Positions 50,224-59,020 are shown, numbered from the stretch's first letter. The stretch is 64,000 nucleotides of DNA from an uncultured Porphyromonas sp. (GCA_900539155.1 UQBE01000001.1:62001-126000); one strand, 5' to 3'. A program made the numbers and translations. Notes: generated by a model from the letters alone, not told the origin.

Positions 50224-52527
50224 TTATGCTGTCATGAATGTTGATGTCTGATCGATTATCTGTATCCCAGTCTTCGTGCTGTAGAGCTTATCATCGGTCA
50301 AATAAGCGATGCCGCTATCGTTTACTGAGATGCTTCCCCTCAAAGTTAAACAATCTTTTTGTTTTAGTCCAACGGTAAGACGATTCATTTGTCGGTACTC
50401 CTGTCGTGTCAGCGGAAGGTTGCTTTGGAGCTTCTTGATGATCGCTTTCCCCTCATCGCCGTAGGGAATGACGATCGGGGTATCCTGATTCTCTATATAT
50501 CTAAAGTTCTCGCTCGCCGTCTCATAGTCGAAGCGTAGCTCCTCACACCGCTCGTCATCCACATCCCAAAGCAGAGGGGAGACCCTCTTATCTTTCTTGT
50601 TGTCGAAGCAATCGACATCATTATAGAACGCCTTGTAGTAACGCTCAATCTCGGCTCTATGTGGAGCTCCCTGCTCAGCTAGTCTGTCAAGGAGGTCTTC
50701 CAGAGCACCTTGCGCCCAGCTCATTTCACCTAGGCTGACTGTTTCATCAAGGCGAAAGATGTAGACCTCGCCAGGCTCTGCCATACGTCCCTCACGGTTG
50801 CACCGTCCAGCGGCCTGCATGACCGAGTCTAGCCCCGCCATCGCTCGGTATACCACGGGGAAGTCTAGGTCTACACCAGCCTCGACCAGCTGCGTGCTGA
50901 CGACACGCACAGGCTCTCCAGCCTTCAGGCGACGGTGTATCTCCTCTATGCGCTCCTGAATGTGTGCCGAGCACATCCTCCGTGAGAGATGTATCAGCCC
51001 CTCTCCCGACTTGTCTTGAGCTTTCAGAGCGGTATAGAGACGGGCTGCATCGTTGCGACTATTCACGATACAGAGGAAGCCCTCGTGCTCGGTCAACCGC
51101 TCGGCCAGCTCCTCCGTAGAGAGCTTAAGTAGATCCCAATGGTAGCGAACCTTGTCAAAGGGCGCGAAAAGCTTGGCATCATAAGGTACAACCTCCTGAA
51201 TGGGTTCCTCGAGGAAGAAGAACTCATGACCGATTCGCTTGCTGTCTGATAAGATGTCTTTGTCAAATACTGGTAGCGTGGCGGTACAGAAGAGAGGCTC
51301 CACACGAAAGGCGTAGTGGAGGCTCTCCACCACACGCAGGATCGGGTTGAGTAGCCGAGGGGGAAACATCTGCACCTCGTCAAAGACAACGACCGAGTTG
51401 CAAATGTTGTGTAGCTTGCGACAGCGACTCACACGATGAGCGTAGAGCGACTCGAAGAACTGCACGTTGGTTGTCACGATGAGTGGCACATCCCAGTTTT
51501 CCGTCATGAGCTTGGTGTACTCCATAGCTTCGTCAGCTCGCTCCTTGGCATCCACATCAGAGTGATGCTCCAGCACTTGATCCGCCCCAAAGATATCCCT
51601 AAAGGTTTGCGCCGTCTGGGTTATGATCGAGGTATAGGGGATGACGTAGATGATGCGCTCACACCCCTGCGCTATGGCATGCTCCAGAGCCCACATCATC
51701 GAGGAGACCGTCTTGCCGGCACCTGTGGGGAGCGTGAGCGAATAAATCTTGCGCTTAGCCGTGCGCCCATGGTTGCGACATTGGTCGAGGAAGGCTGCTC
51801 GCGCCTCATTGATCCGCCCCGCACGGTTGAAGTGTGACACATACTCCTCTAGCTGTGCGCGCATCTGCTCTAGCGAAGCCTTAGCACTCTGACGTGCAAG
51901 GCTCTTGTCGGGAGACATAAACCGCTCTGTGTCGAGGAAGTCGGCGTCTACCAAACAGGAGAAAAGCATCCGAATCAGAAGCTGGTAGTCTTCCTCGTCA
52001 AGCTTGTTCCACGCCGTAGCAACCTTGTCCAGCGAGGCTTTGTGCAGAAGCTCTTCTAGCTGGCTCGCCTCAGGTTGGAGTCCCCTAACTAGGTTTGCCA
52101 CTGCTCGCTTAGTATCACTAGAGTCCACAACTTGTCCTTTCCACTCAGAAGCATTGTAGAGTCCTCGGTGGTGCGCACCGATGCAGAGCGAGAGTATCTT
52201 GAGTAGTTGCTGATTACCGCCCACTTGCTTTAATTCGTAGGCGTAGCGTGCTCCTGCAGGGCTGTGCGGGGTGCGCCACCCGTTGAGCGTTGGGTCTAAA
52301 CCAGACTGCTGACGTATGTAGCGCTGGAAGCCCTCCTGGTACTTGCCCAAGTCGTGCAGGAGTCCCAGCAGGTAACCAATCTCGCCAAGCTCTGGATAAT
52401 CTGTGATGCGCTCAGCGTAGCTCTGCGCCAGCTCCGCCACTCCGTGTAGATGGTCTAAGAGGGGCTGCGTCTCGTAGGAGCCATCCTCTAGAGCCCTTAC
52501 GTGGGCTATCGGCTTTGTGTTGCTCAT
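50224..52527 (-). CDS. cas3: CRISPR-associated nuclease-helicase Cas3
   Basis: A 767-residue Cas3 with the start at 52527 (MSNTKPIAHVRALED); the longer in-frame reading upstream encodes the REP-like repeats and is not protein-like. An N-terminal HD nuclease (HLHGVAELAQ, then GLLHDLGKYQEGFQRYI near 62, and GAHHRGLYN near 128) is followed by an SF2 helicase: LPTGAGKT (about 265), VVFDEVQM (DEVQ box, about 390), and VSTQLVEAGVDLDFP...QAAGRCNREGR (about 570-605). It degrades the DNA opened by Cascade. First gene of the cas operon. Confidence 0.97.
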   Translation of the reverse strand: MSNTKPIAHVRALEDGSYETQPLLDHLHGVAELAQSYAERITDYPELGEIGYLLGLLHDLGKYQEGFQRYIRQQSGLDPTLNGWRTPHSPAGARYAYELKQVGGNQQLLKILSLCIGAHHRGLYNASEWKGQVVDSSDTKRAVANLVRGLQPEASQLEELLHKASLDKVATAWNKLDEEDYQLLIRMLFSCLVDADFLDTERFMSPDKSLARQSAKASLEQMRAQLEEYVSHFNRAGRINEARAAFLDQCRNHGRTAKRKIYSLTLPTGAGKTVSSMMWALEHAIAQGCERIIYVIPYTSIITQTAQTFRDIFGADQVLEHHSDVDAKERADEAMEYTKLMTENWDVPLIVTTNVQFFESLYAHRVSRCRKLHNICNSVVVFDEVQMFPPRLLNPILRVVESLHYAFRVEPLFCTATLPVFDKDILSDSKRIGHEFFFLEEPIQEVVPYDAKLFAPFDKVRYHWDLLKLSTEELAERLTEHEGFLCIVNSRNDAARLYTALKAQDKSGEGLIHLSRRMCSAHIQERIEEIHRRLKAGEPVRVVSTQLVEAGVDLDFPVVYRAMAGLDSVMQAAGRCNREGRMAEPGEVYIFRLDETVSLGEMSWAQGALEDLLDRLAEQGAPHRAEIERYYKAFYNDVDCFDNKKDKRVSPLLWDVDDERCEELRFDYETASENFRYIENQDTPIVIPYGDEGKAIIKKLQSNLPLTRQEYRQMNRLTVGLKQKDCLTLRGSISVNDSGIAYLTDDKLYSTKTGIQIIDQTSTFMTA

Positions 52528-52555
52528 AGTGTGGGTGTTCTTTACTCGTATTGCC

Positions 52556-52680
52556 TTGATACAACGGACGCACTCCGGCTGGACACTACCGTGCGTCCCT
52601 ACAGGAGTCGTCTCGCTTTGATACAACGGACGCACAGACCGTGCGTCCCTACAAAGGGTTACACGTCCTGTGCGTCCGTT
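52556..52680. repeat. REP-like GGACGCAC/GTGCGTCC repeats upstream of cas3
   Basis: Two direct copies of TTGATACAACGGACGCAC...CCGTGCGTCCCTACA (52556-52603 and 52618-52653) and a third inverted half (CCTGTGCGTCCGTT, 52667-52680). Related pieces occur at 24947-25055. Within each copy GGACGCAC pairs with GTGCGTCC. The cas promoter must be inside or beyond this stretch; no TAnnTTTG box was found on the minus strand. Confidence 0.75.
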
Positions 52681-52724
52681 CCTGCGACAACACTTCATAG
52701 TCGTCAATCTTTATCTTTTGAGGC

Positions 52725-53600
52725 TCAGTCTTCTTGCTCGTAATAATACGAGTAGTCGATCCCCTTCATAAAAGTTTCTCTATCGTTTACCTTATCCGTA
52801 AGTGCAGCGTGTAGTAGACATTTCAAGCTTGTGGCATCTGCCACACTGGCTCTCATAGCTTCGAGATAAGTATATTTATCCACTTGGCTCCAGTCCACAC
52901 ACAGCCCAAGTTGCTTCTTGAGCATTAAGTCGAGCCAAATACGTGTGGCACGCCCATTCCCTTCCCTAAAAGGATGAGCGATATTCATCTCCACATACTT
53001 ATCAATGATCTGCTCCCATGTCTGCTCTGGCATTTGCTCTATACTAGTAAGGGTGTTAGGTAGGTACTGAGCCATGGCAAACTGAAAGCCTCCTTTGGCA
53101 ATATTGACTTGCCTGATTTGTCCTGCAAAGTCGTAAAGTCCACCGAATAGATAGGCATGTATCTGTTGCAGTCCTTGCACCGTACCCACTTCGATACTGT
53201 CTAAGAGGTTGCTCTCAAAAAGGGCATACGCTTTGGAGCGACTGCGCCCATCAATAGTTTCCTCTCCTCCCACAAACCACTTCACGAAGCGCATAGCCCG
53301 ATCATTGGGAAAGCTCTGTGCGAGAGCCACGACTCCTTTGTCATCGAGGGTGTCCGTTAGTCGCTTCTTCCCATCGGGAGCGAGGAGTTTCAACTGGTTA
53401 GTGGCACTAACCACTTCACTTTCCTCCCTTTTGAGTTTCGTCTTGAGATACTTCCAGTAGTTCCTGTTTTTGTTGTAATCGTCTTGGTCGTTGAGCACTC
53501 CTATGATGTCCAACACAGAGAACCACCATTTAGACTCAGTCTCGTCCCAAACGGCTCGCACCTCTCGGTCATTGAAAAATCGTATCGAGATCTTGCTCAT
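52725..53600 (-). CDS. BRO-N/Fic fusion protein (putative adenylyltransferase)
   Basis: A 291-residue protein. Residues 1-110 resemble a BRO/DinD-like N-terminal domain (IRFFNDREVRAVWDETESKWWFSVLDIIGVL ... RFVKWFVGGEE). Residues 125-240 form a Fic domain with an intact active motif HPFREGNGRATR at 209-220, preceded by a flap GGFQFAMAQYLPN (170-182). Fic enzymes transfer AMP or another phosphate-containing group to Ser/Thr/Tyr of proteins. No clear inhibitory S/TxxxE(G/N) helix was found in the C-terminus, and no small antitoxin gene is adjacent. It lies on the same strand as, and 197 bp before, the cas operon; any link is unproven. Confidence 0.83.
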   Translation of the reverse strand: MSKISIRFFNDREVRAVWDETESKWWFSVLDIIGVLNDQDDYNKNRNYWKYLKTKLKREESEVVSATNQLKLLAPDGKKRLTDTLDDKGVVALAQSFPNDRAMRFVKWFVGGEETIDGRSRSKAYALFESNLLDSIEVGTVQGLQQIHAYLFGGLYDFAGQIRQVNIAKGGFQFAMAQYLPNTLTSIEQMPEQTWEQIIDKYVEMNIAHPFREGNGRATRIWLDLMLKKQLGLCVDWSQVDKYTYLEAMRASVADATSLKCLLHAALTDKVNDRETFMKGIDYSYYYEQED

Positions 53601-53652
53601 ACGCTTCGTGTGAGTTTGCTAGGCCTCTATGGCATACTGTGCCAAGGAGGGA

Positions 53653-54669
53653 TTAGTGCTTGCCGACCTTGGTGAGGAGGTTGCCTACCTCGCTGGCAGA
53701 GACCTCCTTGATGCCACCGAGGGCGGAGAGGATGCCCGTAGCCTCGTAGGGGAGGAAGAGCGTCTTGTCGGAGCCGTTGCGACCAATCTTCTCGAGTGTG
53801 TCTAGATAGCGCATCGCTATGAGGTACTGCGTAGGATTGCTGCCCGTGCTGGCGACAGCTGTGGTTATGCGCTCGATGGCCTCTGCCTCAGCCTCGGCAC
53901 GAAGGATGGTAGCGCGAGCGTCAGCCTCGGCAGCGAGGATCTGCGCTTTCTTCTCACCCTCGGCATGGTTGACCGACTCAGTCATACGACCCTCAGACTC
54001 ACGAATCATAGCCTCCTTCTGACCCTCAGCGGTGAGTACCTGAGCACGCTTGTCACGCTCGGCACGCATCTGCTTTTCCATCGCATCGCGTATGTCTCGG
54101 GGCGGGTTGATGTCTTGTAGCTCCACGCGGTTCACCTTGACTCCCCACTTATTGGTTGCTTCGTCTAGGATGTCTCGTAGCTTGTTATTGATCGTGTCAC
54201 GGCTGGTGAGCGTCTCGTCGAGGTCCATCTCGCCAATCACGTTACGTAGCGAAGTCTGTGTGAGCATCTCGATAGCTACGGGCAGATTGGAGATCTCGTA
54301 GACCGCTTTGAGTGGCTCGACGATCTGGAAGTAAAGGACTGCGTTAATCTCCGTGACGACGTTGTCACGGGTGATGACGCTCTGACGGGCGAAGTCGTAG
54401 ACATTCTCTCGTAGGTCGATGCGGTCGGTATTGATGAAGCGCACGAGCGTGCCACCCTTGCTGGATGAAGCTGTGATACGCCAAACCATAGGACGTGGCT
54501 TATCAATGAAAGGAATGATCAGGTTGATACCCGAAGGGAGGGTCTTGAGATAGCGTCCGAGACGCTCCACGATCATCGTCTCGGACTGCTGAACGATGAC
54601 CAGCCCCTTGGCGATGATGTAGATGACTAGGAGGACGAGTACGCCCAATACGATGAGGGATGCTTCCAT
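53653..54669 (-). CDS. SPFH/band-7 membrane protein (QmcA/stomatin-like)
   Basis: A 338-residue protein: an N-terminal membrane segment (about 4-24, LIVLGVLVLLVIYIIAKGLVIV), a band-7 domain (RLGRYLKTLPSGINLIIPFIDKP to about 190), then an Ala/Glu-rich coiled coil (KRAQVLTAEGQKEAMIRESEG, repeated AEGEKKAQILAAEADARATILRAEAEAEAI). SPFH proteins oligomerise into membrane microdomain scaffolds and often pair with NfeD; the nfeD gene is 21 bp upstream in the same direction, so the two are surely an operon. Complete. Confidence 0.93.
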   Translation of the reverse strand: MEASLIVLGVLVLLVIYIIAKGLVIVQQSETMIVERLGRYLKTLPSGINLIIPFIDKPRPMVWRITASSSKGGTLVRFINTDRIDLRENVYDFARQSVITRDNVVTEINAVLYFQIVEPLKAVYEISNLPVAIEMLTQTSLRNVIGEMDLDETLTSRDTINNKLRDILDEATNKWGVKVNRVELQDINPPRDIRDAMEKQMRAERDKRAQVLTAEGQKEAMIRESEGRMTESVNHAEGEKKAQILAAEADARATILRAEAEAEAIERITTAVASTGSNPTQYLIAMRYLDTLEKIGRNGSDKTLFLPYEATGILSALGGIKEVSASEVGNLLTKVGKH

Positions 54670-54690
54670 ATATTTGTAGTGTTTTAGTTG

Positions 54691-55146
54691 TTATTCAGTT
54701 GTTTGTGTGATAGGCTCGACAATCATAACGATGCTGTCGTTGCTGACGATGCGAACCATCTCGCCACGGGGGATGACCATGTCGGGTGCCACCGTGCGGG
54801 CGCGCCAGTTGTCCCCGTCCACGGCAACGCGACCCGTCTCCCGACTAGCGTCGATGCACTCGGTGACACGAGCCGTGCGCCCGTAGAGTGCCTCAATGCC
54901 CGTGCGGGCGGTCTCCTTGTTGCGACTGAGGCGACGAACCATAGGGCGCAGGAGCAGGAGGGCGAGGATAGACCCAATGCAAAAGGTCAGCACCTGCCAA
55001 GTGGCGGAGGCACCGAGGGCTGCCGGCAGGATTGCTAGCAAAGCTCCTATGCCAAAGCAGGCCACGACGAAGCCTGGCGTGAGTAGCTCAACGAGTAGGA
55101 GAAGTAGCCCAGCGGTGAGCCAGAAGTAGATGGAAGAGTCAAACAT
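54691..55146 (-). CDS. nfeD: NfeD-family membrane protein
   Basis: A 151-residue short NfeD with four hydrophobic helices in two hairpins (residues about 6-55 and 62-75) and a C-terminal OB-fold (YGRTARVTECIDASRETGRVAVDGDNWRARTVAPDMVIPRGEMVRIV). It interacts with the SPFH partner that follows. No ClpP-like protease domain is present, so it is the truncated class (NfeD1b-like). Confidence 0.9.
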   Translation of the reverse strand: MFDSSIYFWLTAGLLLLLVELLTPGFVVACFGIGALLAILPAALGASATWQVLTFCIGSILALLLLRPMVRRLSRNKETARTGIEALYGRTARVTECIDASRETGRVAVDGDNWRARTVAPDMVIPRGEMVRIVSNDSIVMIVEPITQTTE

Positions 55147-55161
55147 AGCTTTAGTCGTGGA

Positions 55162-55647
55162 TTAGAGAAGTGCTTCGATATCCTTAGCTAAGTTCTTCGG
55201 GAGCTTAGCCGATCCATAGCGGGTTATGTCGGTGCCGTCACGGGAGATGAGGAACTTGTTGAAGTTCCACCGTATCGGCTTGACCGGCAGGTCTGAGTCT
55301 TGGCTCGTCTCCTCCTTGAGAAAGTTAAAGAGCGGGTGGGCGTTGGGTCCGTTGACCTCTACCTTCTGCATGATTTGGAAGGTAACGCCATAATTGACCT
55401 GACAGAAGTTGCGTATCTCCTCGTCGGTGCCGGGGTCCTGTCCGCCAAACTGATTGCAGGGGAAGCCGAGCAGGACGAGTCCCTTGTCGTGGTACTGCTT
55501 GTGTAGCTCCTCGAGCCCAGCCAGCTGAGGCGTGTAGCCGCACTTACTCGCGGTATTGACGATGAGGATGACCTTGCCACGCAGGTCGGCCAAGTCTAGC
55601 TCCTTGCCCTCGGAGGTTAGGGCGGTGAAGTCGTATATAGTTGCCAT
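55162..55647 (-). CDS. Glutathione peroxidase family (thioredoxin-type) peroxidase
   Basis: A 161-residue protein starting MATIYDFTALTSEGKELDLADLRGK. Active-site Cys in NTASKCGYTPQ (about 36), the FPCNQFGGQDPG motif (about 64-75) and WNFNKFL (about 135) complete the Cys-Gln-Trp-Asn set. It reduces peroxides, in such bacteria normally through thioredoxin. The start at 55647 is chosen over an in-frame upstream ATG because it is the family start. It marks the end of ordinary chromosomal sequence; the next 60 bp reach the junction with the mobile island. Confidence 0.92.
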   Translation of the reverse strand: MATIYDFTALTSEGKELDLADLRGKVILIVNTASKCGYTPQLAGLEELHKQYHDKGLVLLGFPCNQFGGQDPGTDEEIRNFCQVNYGVTFQIMQKVEVNGPNAHPLFNFLKEETSQDSDLPVKPIRWNFNKFLISRDGTDITRYGSAKLPKNLAKDIEALL

Positions 55648-55711
55648 AGTATTTAGAGTTCTGTTTACACTACGACAAAGATACTCTTTAGCCGAGAGAA
55701 TTGCAACGCTC

Positions 55712-55873
55712 TTCAATGGGGATGTATGCCGAATACTGAACATCAGTAAGCGAACATTGCAGCACTATCGGGACTCGTCTGTGCTGCCCTTTATCCAAAT
55801 CGGACATAAATGCTATTACAAGCGCGAGGATGTGGAAGCTCTCCTCGCTAACTCTAACACTCGTAAAGGCTAA
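55712..55873 (+). pseudogene. 5'-truncated HTH-domain gene
   Basis: The last 50 or so codons of a helix-turn-helix (MerR-like/HTH_17) gene of Bacteroidales mobile elements: FNGDVCRILNISKRTLQHYRD ... YYKREDVEALLANSNTRKG. Recognisable similarity starts near 55712, right where the divergent glutathione peroxidase leader ends; the upstream frame there reads the gpx 5' region and is not homologous. The missing N-terminus marks one boundary of the mobile island. Its stop is 5 bp before the next HTH gene. Confidence 0.68.
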
Positions 55874-55878
55874 CAACT

Positions 55879-56361
55879 ATGGAGTACGAAACTATCAATA
55901 AGAGACTGTTGCAAAAGTCTACAGTCTCACAATCTTGCTTGCAAGATTGTCTAGACTTTGCAGAAAGGATGAAGCGCAAGACGCTGAGGGTGAGGTCTGA
56001 AGGGAGCATACCTCCGTATGTGACCGAAGCCGAATCCCGAAAGCAACACAGCGATTCGCCTTTATGCAACAGTCTCAATAAAGAAACACCAGAGATGAAG
56101 CAACTCATCTCTGGCATTAAAGGTTTGACGAATCGAGTGAGAAGTATCGCTCAAACTTATCGTCCTCTTTTTGAAGGTGAAATCTACCTCACAGGACGGG
56201 AGGTTTGCGAGAGACTGTTCCTTTCCCCTCGCACCCTGCAAGACTATCGGGATAAAAACATTATCCCTTACACCCAAATCGCAGGGAAAATCCTCTATCG
56301 GCTCTCAGACATAAACAGAATACTGAGTGAGAACTATGTCAATAGAAACCTTCATCGGTAA
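55879..56361 (+). CDS. HTH-domain protein interrupted in frame by a MITE-like insert
   Basis: A 160-residue frame. The N-terminus MEYETINK continues, after a 60-residue insert (about 9-68), with ETPEMKQLISGIKGLTNRV. The C-terminal HTH has IYLTGREVCERLFLSPRTLQDYRDKNIIPYTQIAGKILYRLSDINRIL. The insert is encoded exactly by the repeat at 55902-56076 plus one copy of its 5-bp target duplication, 180 bp in all, and contains no stop. Such HTH pairs are excision or control factors of Bacteroidales integrative elements. Whether the enlarged protein still works is unknown. Confidence 0.75.
   Translation: MEYETINKRLLQKSTVSQSCLQDCLDFAERMKRKTLRVRSEGSIPPYVTEAESRKQHSDSPLCNSLNKETPEMKQLISGIKGLTNRVRSIAQTYRPLFEGEIYLTGREVCERLFLSPRTLQDYRDKNIIPYTQIAGKILYRLSDINRILSENYVNRNLHR
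55902..56076. mobile_element. 175-bp MITE-like element in the HTH gene
   Basis: The ends are GAGACTGTTGCA (55902-55913) and TGCAACAGTCTC (56065-56076), a perfect 12-bp terminal inverted repeat. AATAA at 55897-55901 and 56077-56081 is the target duplication. Inside the left end is the same palindrome found elsewhere in the window (GAGACTGTTG ... ACAGTCTC to 55928). No transposase gene is present, so it is non-autonomous. Confidence 0.85.
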
Positions 56362-56609
56362 TGATGTAGGTCTTTGTTTTTATCCATTGTTTTGGTCAGA
56401 GTATCGCAAAAAAACTCTATCTTTGCCATTGAGTATCTGTGTATGCTCTTGCCTCTTGATAAAAGAGGCAGGATATTTTCTTATATGCTCGAGAGCAGAG
56501 AAACTTAAAGCAACAAAGGACAAAGGAAGCGAAGCACATAGTTTCACGTTTATTAAACAGGCAATGAAGCAAAAGTAACCAATTAAATAATTGGGCATTC
56601 TATTATAAT
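56362..56609 (+). promoter_or_regulatory. Promoter and leader of the cargo operon
   Basis: TATCTTTG at 56418-56425 is a -7 box (TTG about 23 bp upstream, slightly long). The transcript leader of about 180 nt contains a perfect hairpin GCCTCTT/AAGAGGC at 56451-56469. A short frame across it (to 56578) shows no protein features. The operon is thus expressed independently of the HTH genes. Confidence 0.5.
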
Positions 56610-57341
56610 ATGAATCGATATATTCTCTTTTTCTTCTCGCTGTTGCTGAGCCTTTCGGTATCGGCTCAAAAGGTGATTCTAAGCGATGAACTCTTACCCC
56701 TATCGGGCGAAAACAATACGACAGTTTATTTCGAAAAGGACAGCCGAAAACCCTTGCAGGGAGAGTGGCGTATCAAGCGGGGGCTTGACGAAGAGACTAT
56801 TTCCTTTTCTAACGGACTGATGGATGGCAAGTACCACCGCTATCGGGATGGTGTACTGAGAGAAACGGGAGCGTATGATCAGGGGAAAAGAAATGGGGTG
56901 TTCACGGAGTACTACCAAGACGGCAAAACTGTCAGCAAGATTACCCCTATGAAGAAGGGCAAAATCGATGGCTGTGTAAAAACCTATTTCAAAGACGGTC
57001 GTTTGGATTTGGAGAAAGAATACCAGGAAAGTGTGGAAAACGGCTTTGAGAAGCGGTATGACAGCCAAAACGGTGCTCAAATACTTGAGACCCGTTGGGT
57101 GAATGGGAAGAAAGACGGGGTCGAGTGGAAACTCACGAAACAGGGAGATGGCGTTGAAAGCAAAGTCACACGAACTTATCGCATGGGCGTGCTACATGGG
57201 GCGTACAAAGAAGAAGTTTTGCGCAACGGAAATCCGATTTTGGTTGTAGAGGGACAGTATGCCGATGGAGAACGTTCGGGGGTATGGAAAGAGTACGACG
57301 CCACTATGAAGACGACAAGAGTACTAAGAAATAATCATTGA
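56610..57341 (+). CDS. Exported MORN/YwqK-like repeat protein
   Basis: A 243-residue protein with a signal peptide (cleaved after SVSAQ, residue 19) and six to seven MORN_2-type repeats of about 22 residues: GEWRIKRGLDEETISFSNG, GKYHRYRDGVLRETGAYDQG, GVFTEYYQDG, GCVKTYFKDGRLDLEKEY, GVEWKLTKQGDG and GVWKEYD. Databases call this family YwqK antitoxins, but a secreted location makes an ordinary cytosolic antitoxin role unlikely. First gene of a four-gene set with LemA, DUF3137 and DUF1266 proteins; gap to lemA only 15 bp. Confidence 0.75.
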   Translation: MNRYILFFFSLLLSLSVSAQKVILSDELLPLSGENNTTVYFEKDSRKPLQGEWRIKRGLDEETISFSNGLMDGKYHRYRDGVLRETGAYDQGKRNGVFTEYYQDGKTVSKITPMKKGKIDGCVKTYFKDGRLDLEKEYQESVENGFEKRYDSQNGAQILETRWVNGKKDGVEWKLTKQGDGVESKVTRTYRMGVLHGAYKEEVLRNGNPILVVEGQYADGERSGVWKEYDATMKTTRVLRNNH

Positions 57342-57356
57342 GACAAGCGAATTTGT

Positions 57357-57926
57357 ATGACTGCATCAATAATTGCCGGGAGTGTCCTGATCGCAATAGC
57401 TGTGCTTATACTGATTTGGGGTATAATCACCTCTAATAATCTCATTGCCAAGAAAAACAGGGTGGAACAATGCCGGAGTGGCATTTGTGTGGCACTCAAG
57501 CAGAGAAATGACCTTATACCCAATTTGGTGGCATCTCTTAAAGCGTATATGGGACACGAAAATGAAATCCTTACCCGCATAGCCGAACTAAGGTCTCGAG
57601 CAGACGGAGCCCCCGAAGCAGAACAAATCAAGGACGGGACAGAAATCTCCGCTCTTCTCAAACAAGTTAAGGCCGTTGTTGAGAGTAATCCGGATCTCAA
57701 AGCCAATGAGCAGTTTGTCTATCTCCAATATCAGATAACGGATATGGAGAACGAATTGCAGGCTATACGCCGAACTTATAACGCAACCGTAACGGATTAC
57801 AACAATGCCGTAGAAATGTTCCCGTCTTCATACATCGCTTCAAGAAAACATCTTGGGAAAGAAGCATTGATACAAATTCCTGAAAGTGAATTGGGAGACA
57901 TTCATATCAAGGAGATTTTCGGATAA
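57357..57926 (+). CDS. lemA: LemA-family membrane protein
   Basis: A 189-residue protein with an N-terminal membrane helix (about 5-25, IIAGSVLIAIAVLILIWGII) and the LemA core NNLIAKKNRVEQCRSGICVALKQRNDLIPNLVASLKAYMGHENEIL, followed by a helical bundle and the family's YNNAVEMFPSSYIAS motif (about 152). Inner-membrane, with the coiled domain outside the cytoplasm or facing it depending on class. Function is not established. Its gene is followed at 3 bp by a DUF3137 gene, a pairing seen often. Confidence 0.92.
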   Translation: MTASIIAGSVLIAIAVLILIWGIITSNNLIAKKNRVEQCRSGICVALKQRNDLIPNLVASLKAYMGHENEILTRIAELRSRADGAPEAEQIKDGTEISALLKQVKAVVESNPDLKANEQFVYLQYQITDMENELQAIRRTYNATVTDYNNAVEMFPSSYIASRKHLGKEALIQIPESELGDIHIKEIFG

Positions 57927-57929
57927 TTT

Positions 57930-58973
57930 ATGAAAGAAGACCACTTGATTGACTTCAAGATTGTCGCTCAACAAATGAGAGGGCAACTAACCCACATAGC
58001 CATGTGGCGTAAGATTGTTAGGCTTCTCATTTATTCCGTTTACCCTTTGGCTCTGCTTTGGCTTGCATTCACTATATTCGGAAGGTATATCGTTGATGCG
58101 GGCAATTATGAAACCTCACAAATAACGGCAACGTATGTCGTCATATTCTTTGTCGCCTTTGTGGTCCTCAATACGCTGTTCTCTTTATGCCTAAATGTAC
58201 TGAAGCAGAAAGAGGAAAAAGTAATGGGGCAAATTATCAACCAGCTATTTCCGGATGCAAATTATTCTCCGACAAAAGAAGTAAAGGTGTCCGATATTCG
58301 GGCAAGCAGACTATTCGGAACCCCAAATAGGTCGGAGGGTACTCTGCAAGTGGCAAGTTACGGTGCATTGAGTTTCCCAAATCAGCATCAAGCATTGACA
58401 ATAGCCGATATAGGAGTAACGGCAACAAATGAACAGAATACTAAACCATGGAGATCCTTTAGGCTCCTCTGTCGGGCGATTTTCAGTCCGATGTGGGGCG
58501 CACAAGTAGAGAGCACGATGTTCAGCTTTAGGGGAATGTTTGGTTACTGCCGTCTTCCAAGAACTTGCAGGGGATTTGTTATGCTGCTTCCCGACCATTT
58601 GGAGGATAAGTTGGGCTACTTCGCTCTGACGATACAAAAACTGAGGGAGAGACATAAAGCAAAGTTTGTTTATTTGGAAGACCCCGAGTTTGAACGTCTC
58701 TTTACCGTATATGCCGATGACGAGGTAGAAGCCCGTATGATTTTGACCCCGGCAATGATGAAGAAACTTACCGCTCTTCGTTGTTCCTTTACTCATGACT
58801 TGATGCTCTCCTTTAGCGGAGATACATTTTATTATGCCTCCAATATGCCAAAAGGATTTCTTCGCCTTAGCGGGAAAACATCTTTAAACGAAGACCTATT
58901 ACTTGAAATCTACCAAGAGATCGGGTTCTGTCTTTCTGTAGAAGAAATGATGGGGAAGCATGTGGATAAGTAG
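57930..58973 (+). CDS. DUF3137-family membrane protein
   Basis: A 347-residue protein with two membrane helices (about 29-50 and 65-90) and a soluble domain with two GMFGYCRLPRTCRGFVMLLPDHL- and FVYLEDPEFERLFTVYADDEVEARMILTPAMMKKL-type blocks that match DUF3137. Members are regularly found beside lemA. Probably acts in a membrane complex with it; function unknown. Immediately downstream is a DUF1266 gene. Confidence 0.85.
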   Translation: MKEDHLIDFKIVAQQMRGQLTHIAMWRKIVRLLIYSVYPLALLWLAFTIFGRYIVDAGNYETSQITATYVVIFFVAFVVLNTLFSLCLNVLKQKEEKVMGQIINQLFPDANYSPTKEVKVSDIRASRLFGTPNRSEGTLQVASYGALSFPNQHQALTIADIGVTATNEQNTKPWRSFRLLCRAIFSPMWGAQVESTMFSFRGMFGYCRLPRTCRGFVMLLPDHLEDKLGYFALTIQKLRERHKAKFVYLEDPEFERLFTVYADDEVEARMILTPAMMKKLTALRCSFTHDLMLSFSGDTFYYASNMPKGFLRLSGKTSLNEDLLLEIYQEIGFCLSVEEMMGKHVDK

Positions 58974-59020
58974 GAAATATGATATAATAGACTTATGTTT
59001 AACTTTAGAATAATACTTGT

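Noticed and set aside
52528..52707. 60-residue N-terminal extension of Cas3
   Set aside because: It is encoded by the REP-like repeats; Cas3 family homology starts at the ATG at 52527.
56327..56578. 83-residue frame between the HTH gene and the MORN gene
   Set aside because: It contains the promoter -7 box and leader hairpin of the cargo operon; no homology or RBS seen.
57357..57926. Reading the MORN (YwqK) gene and neighbours as a classic toxin-antitoxin pair
   Set aside because: The YwqK product has a signal peptide and the following gene is LemA; a cytosolic toxin-antitoxin layout is not supported.
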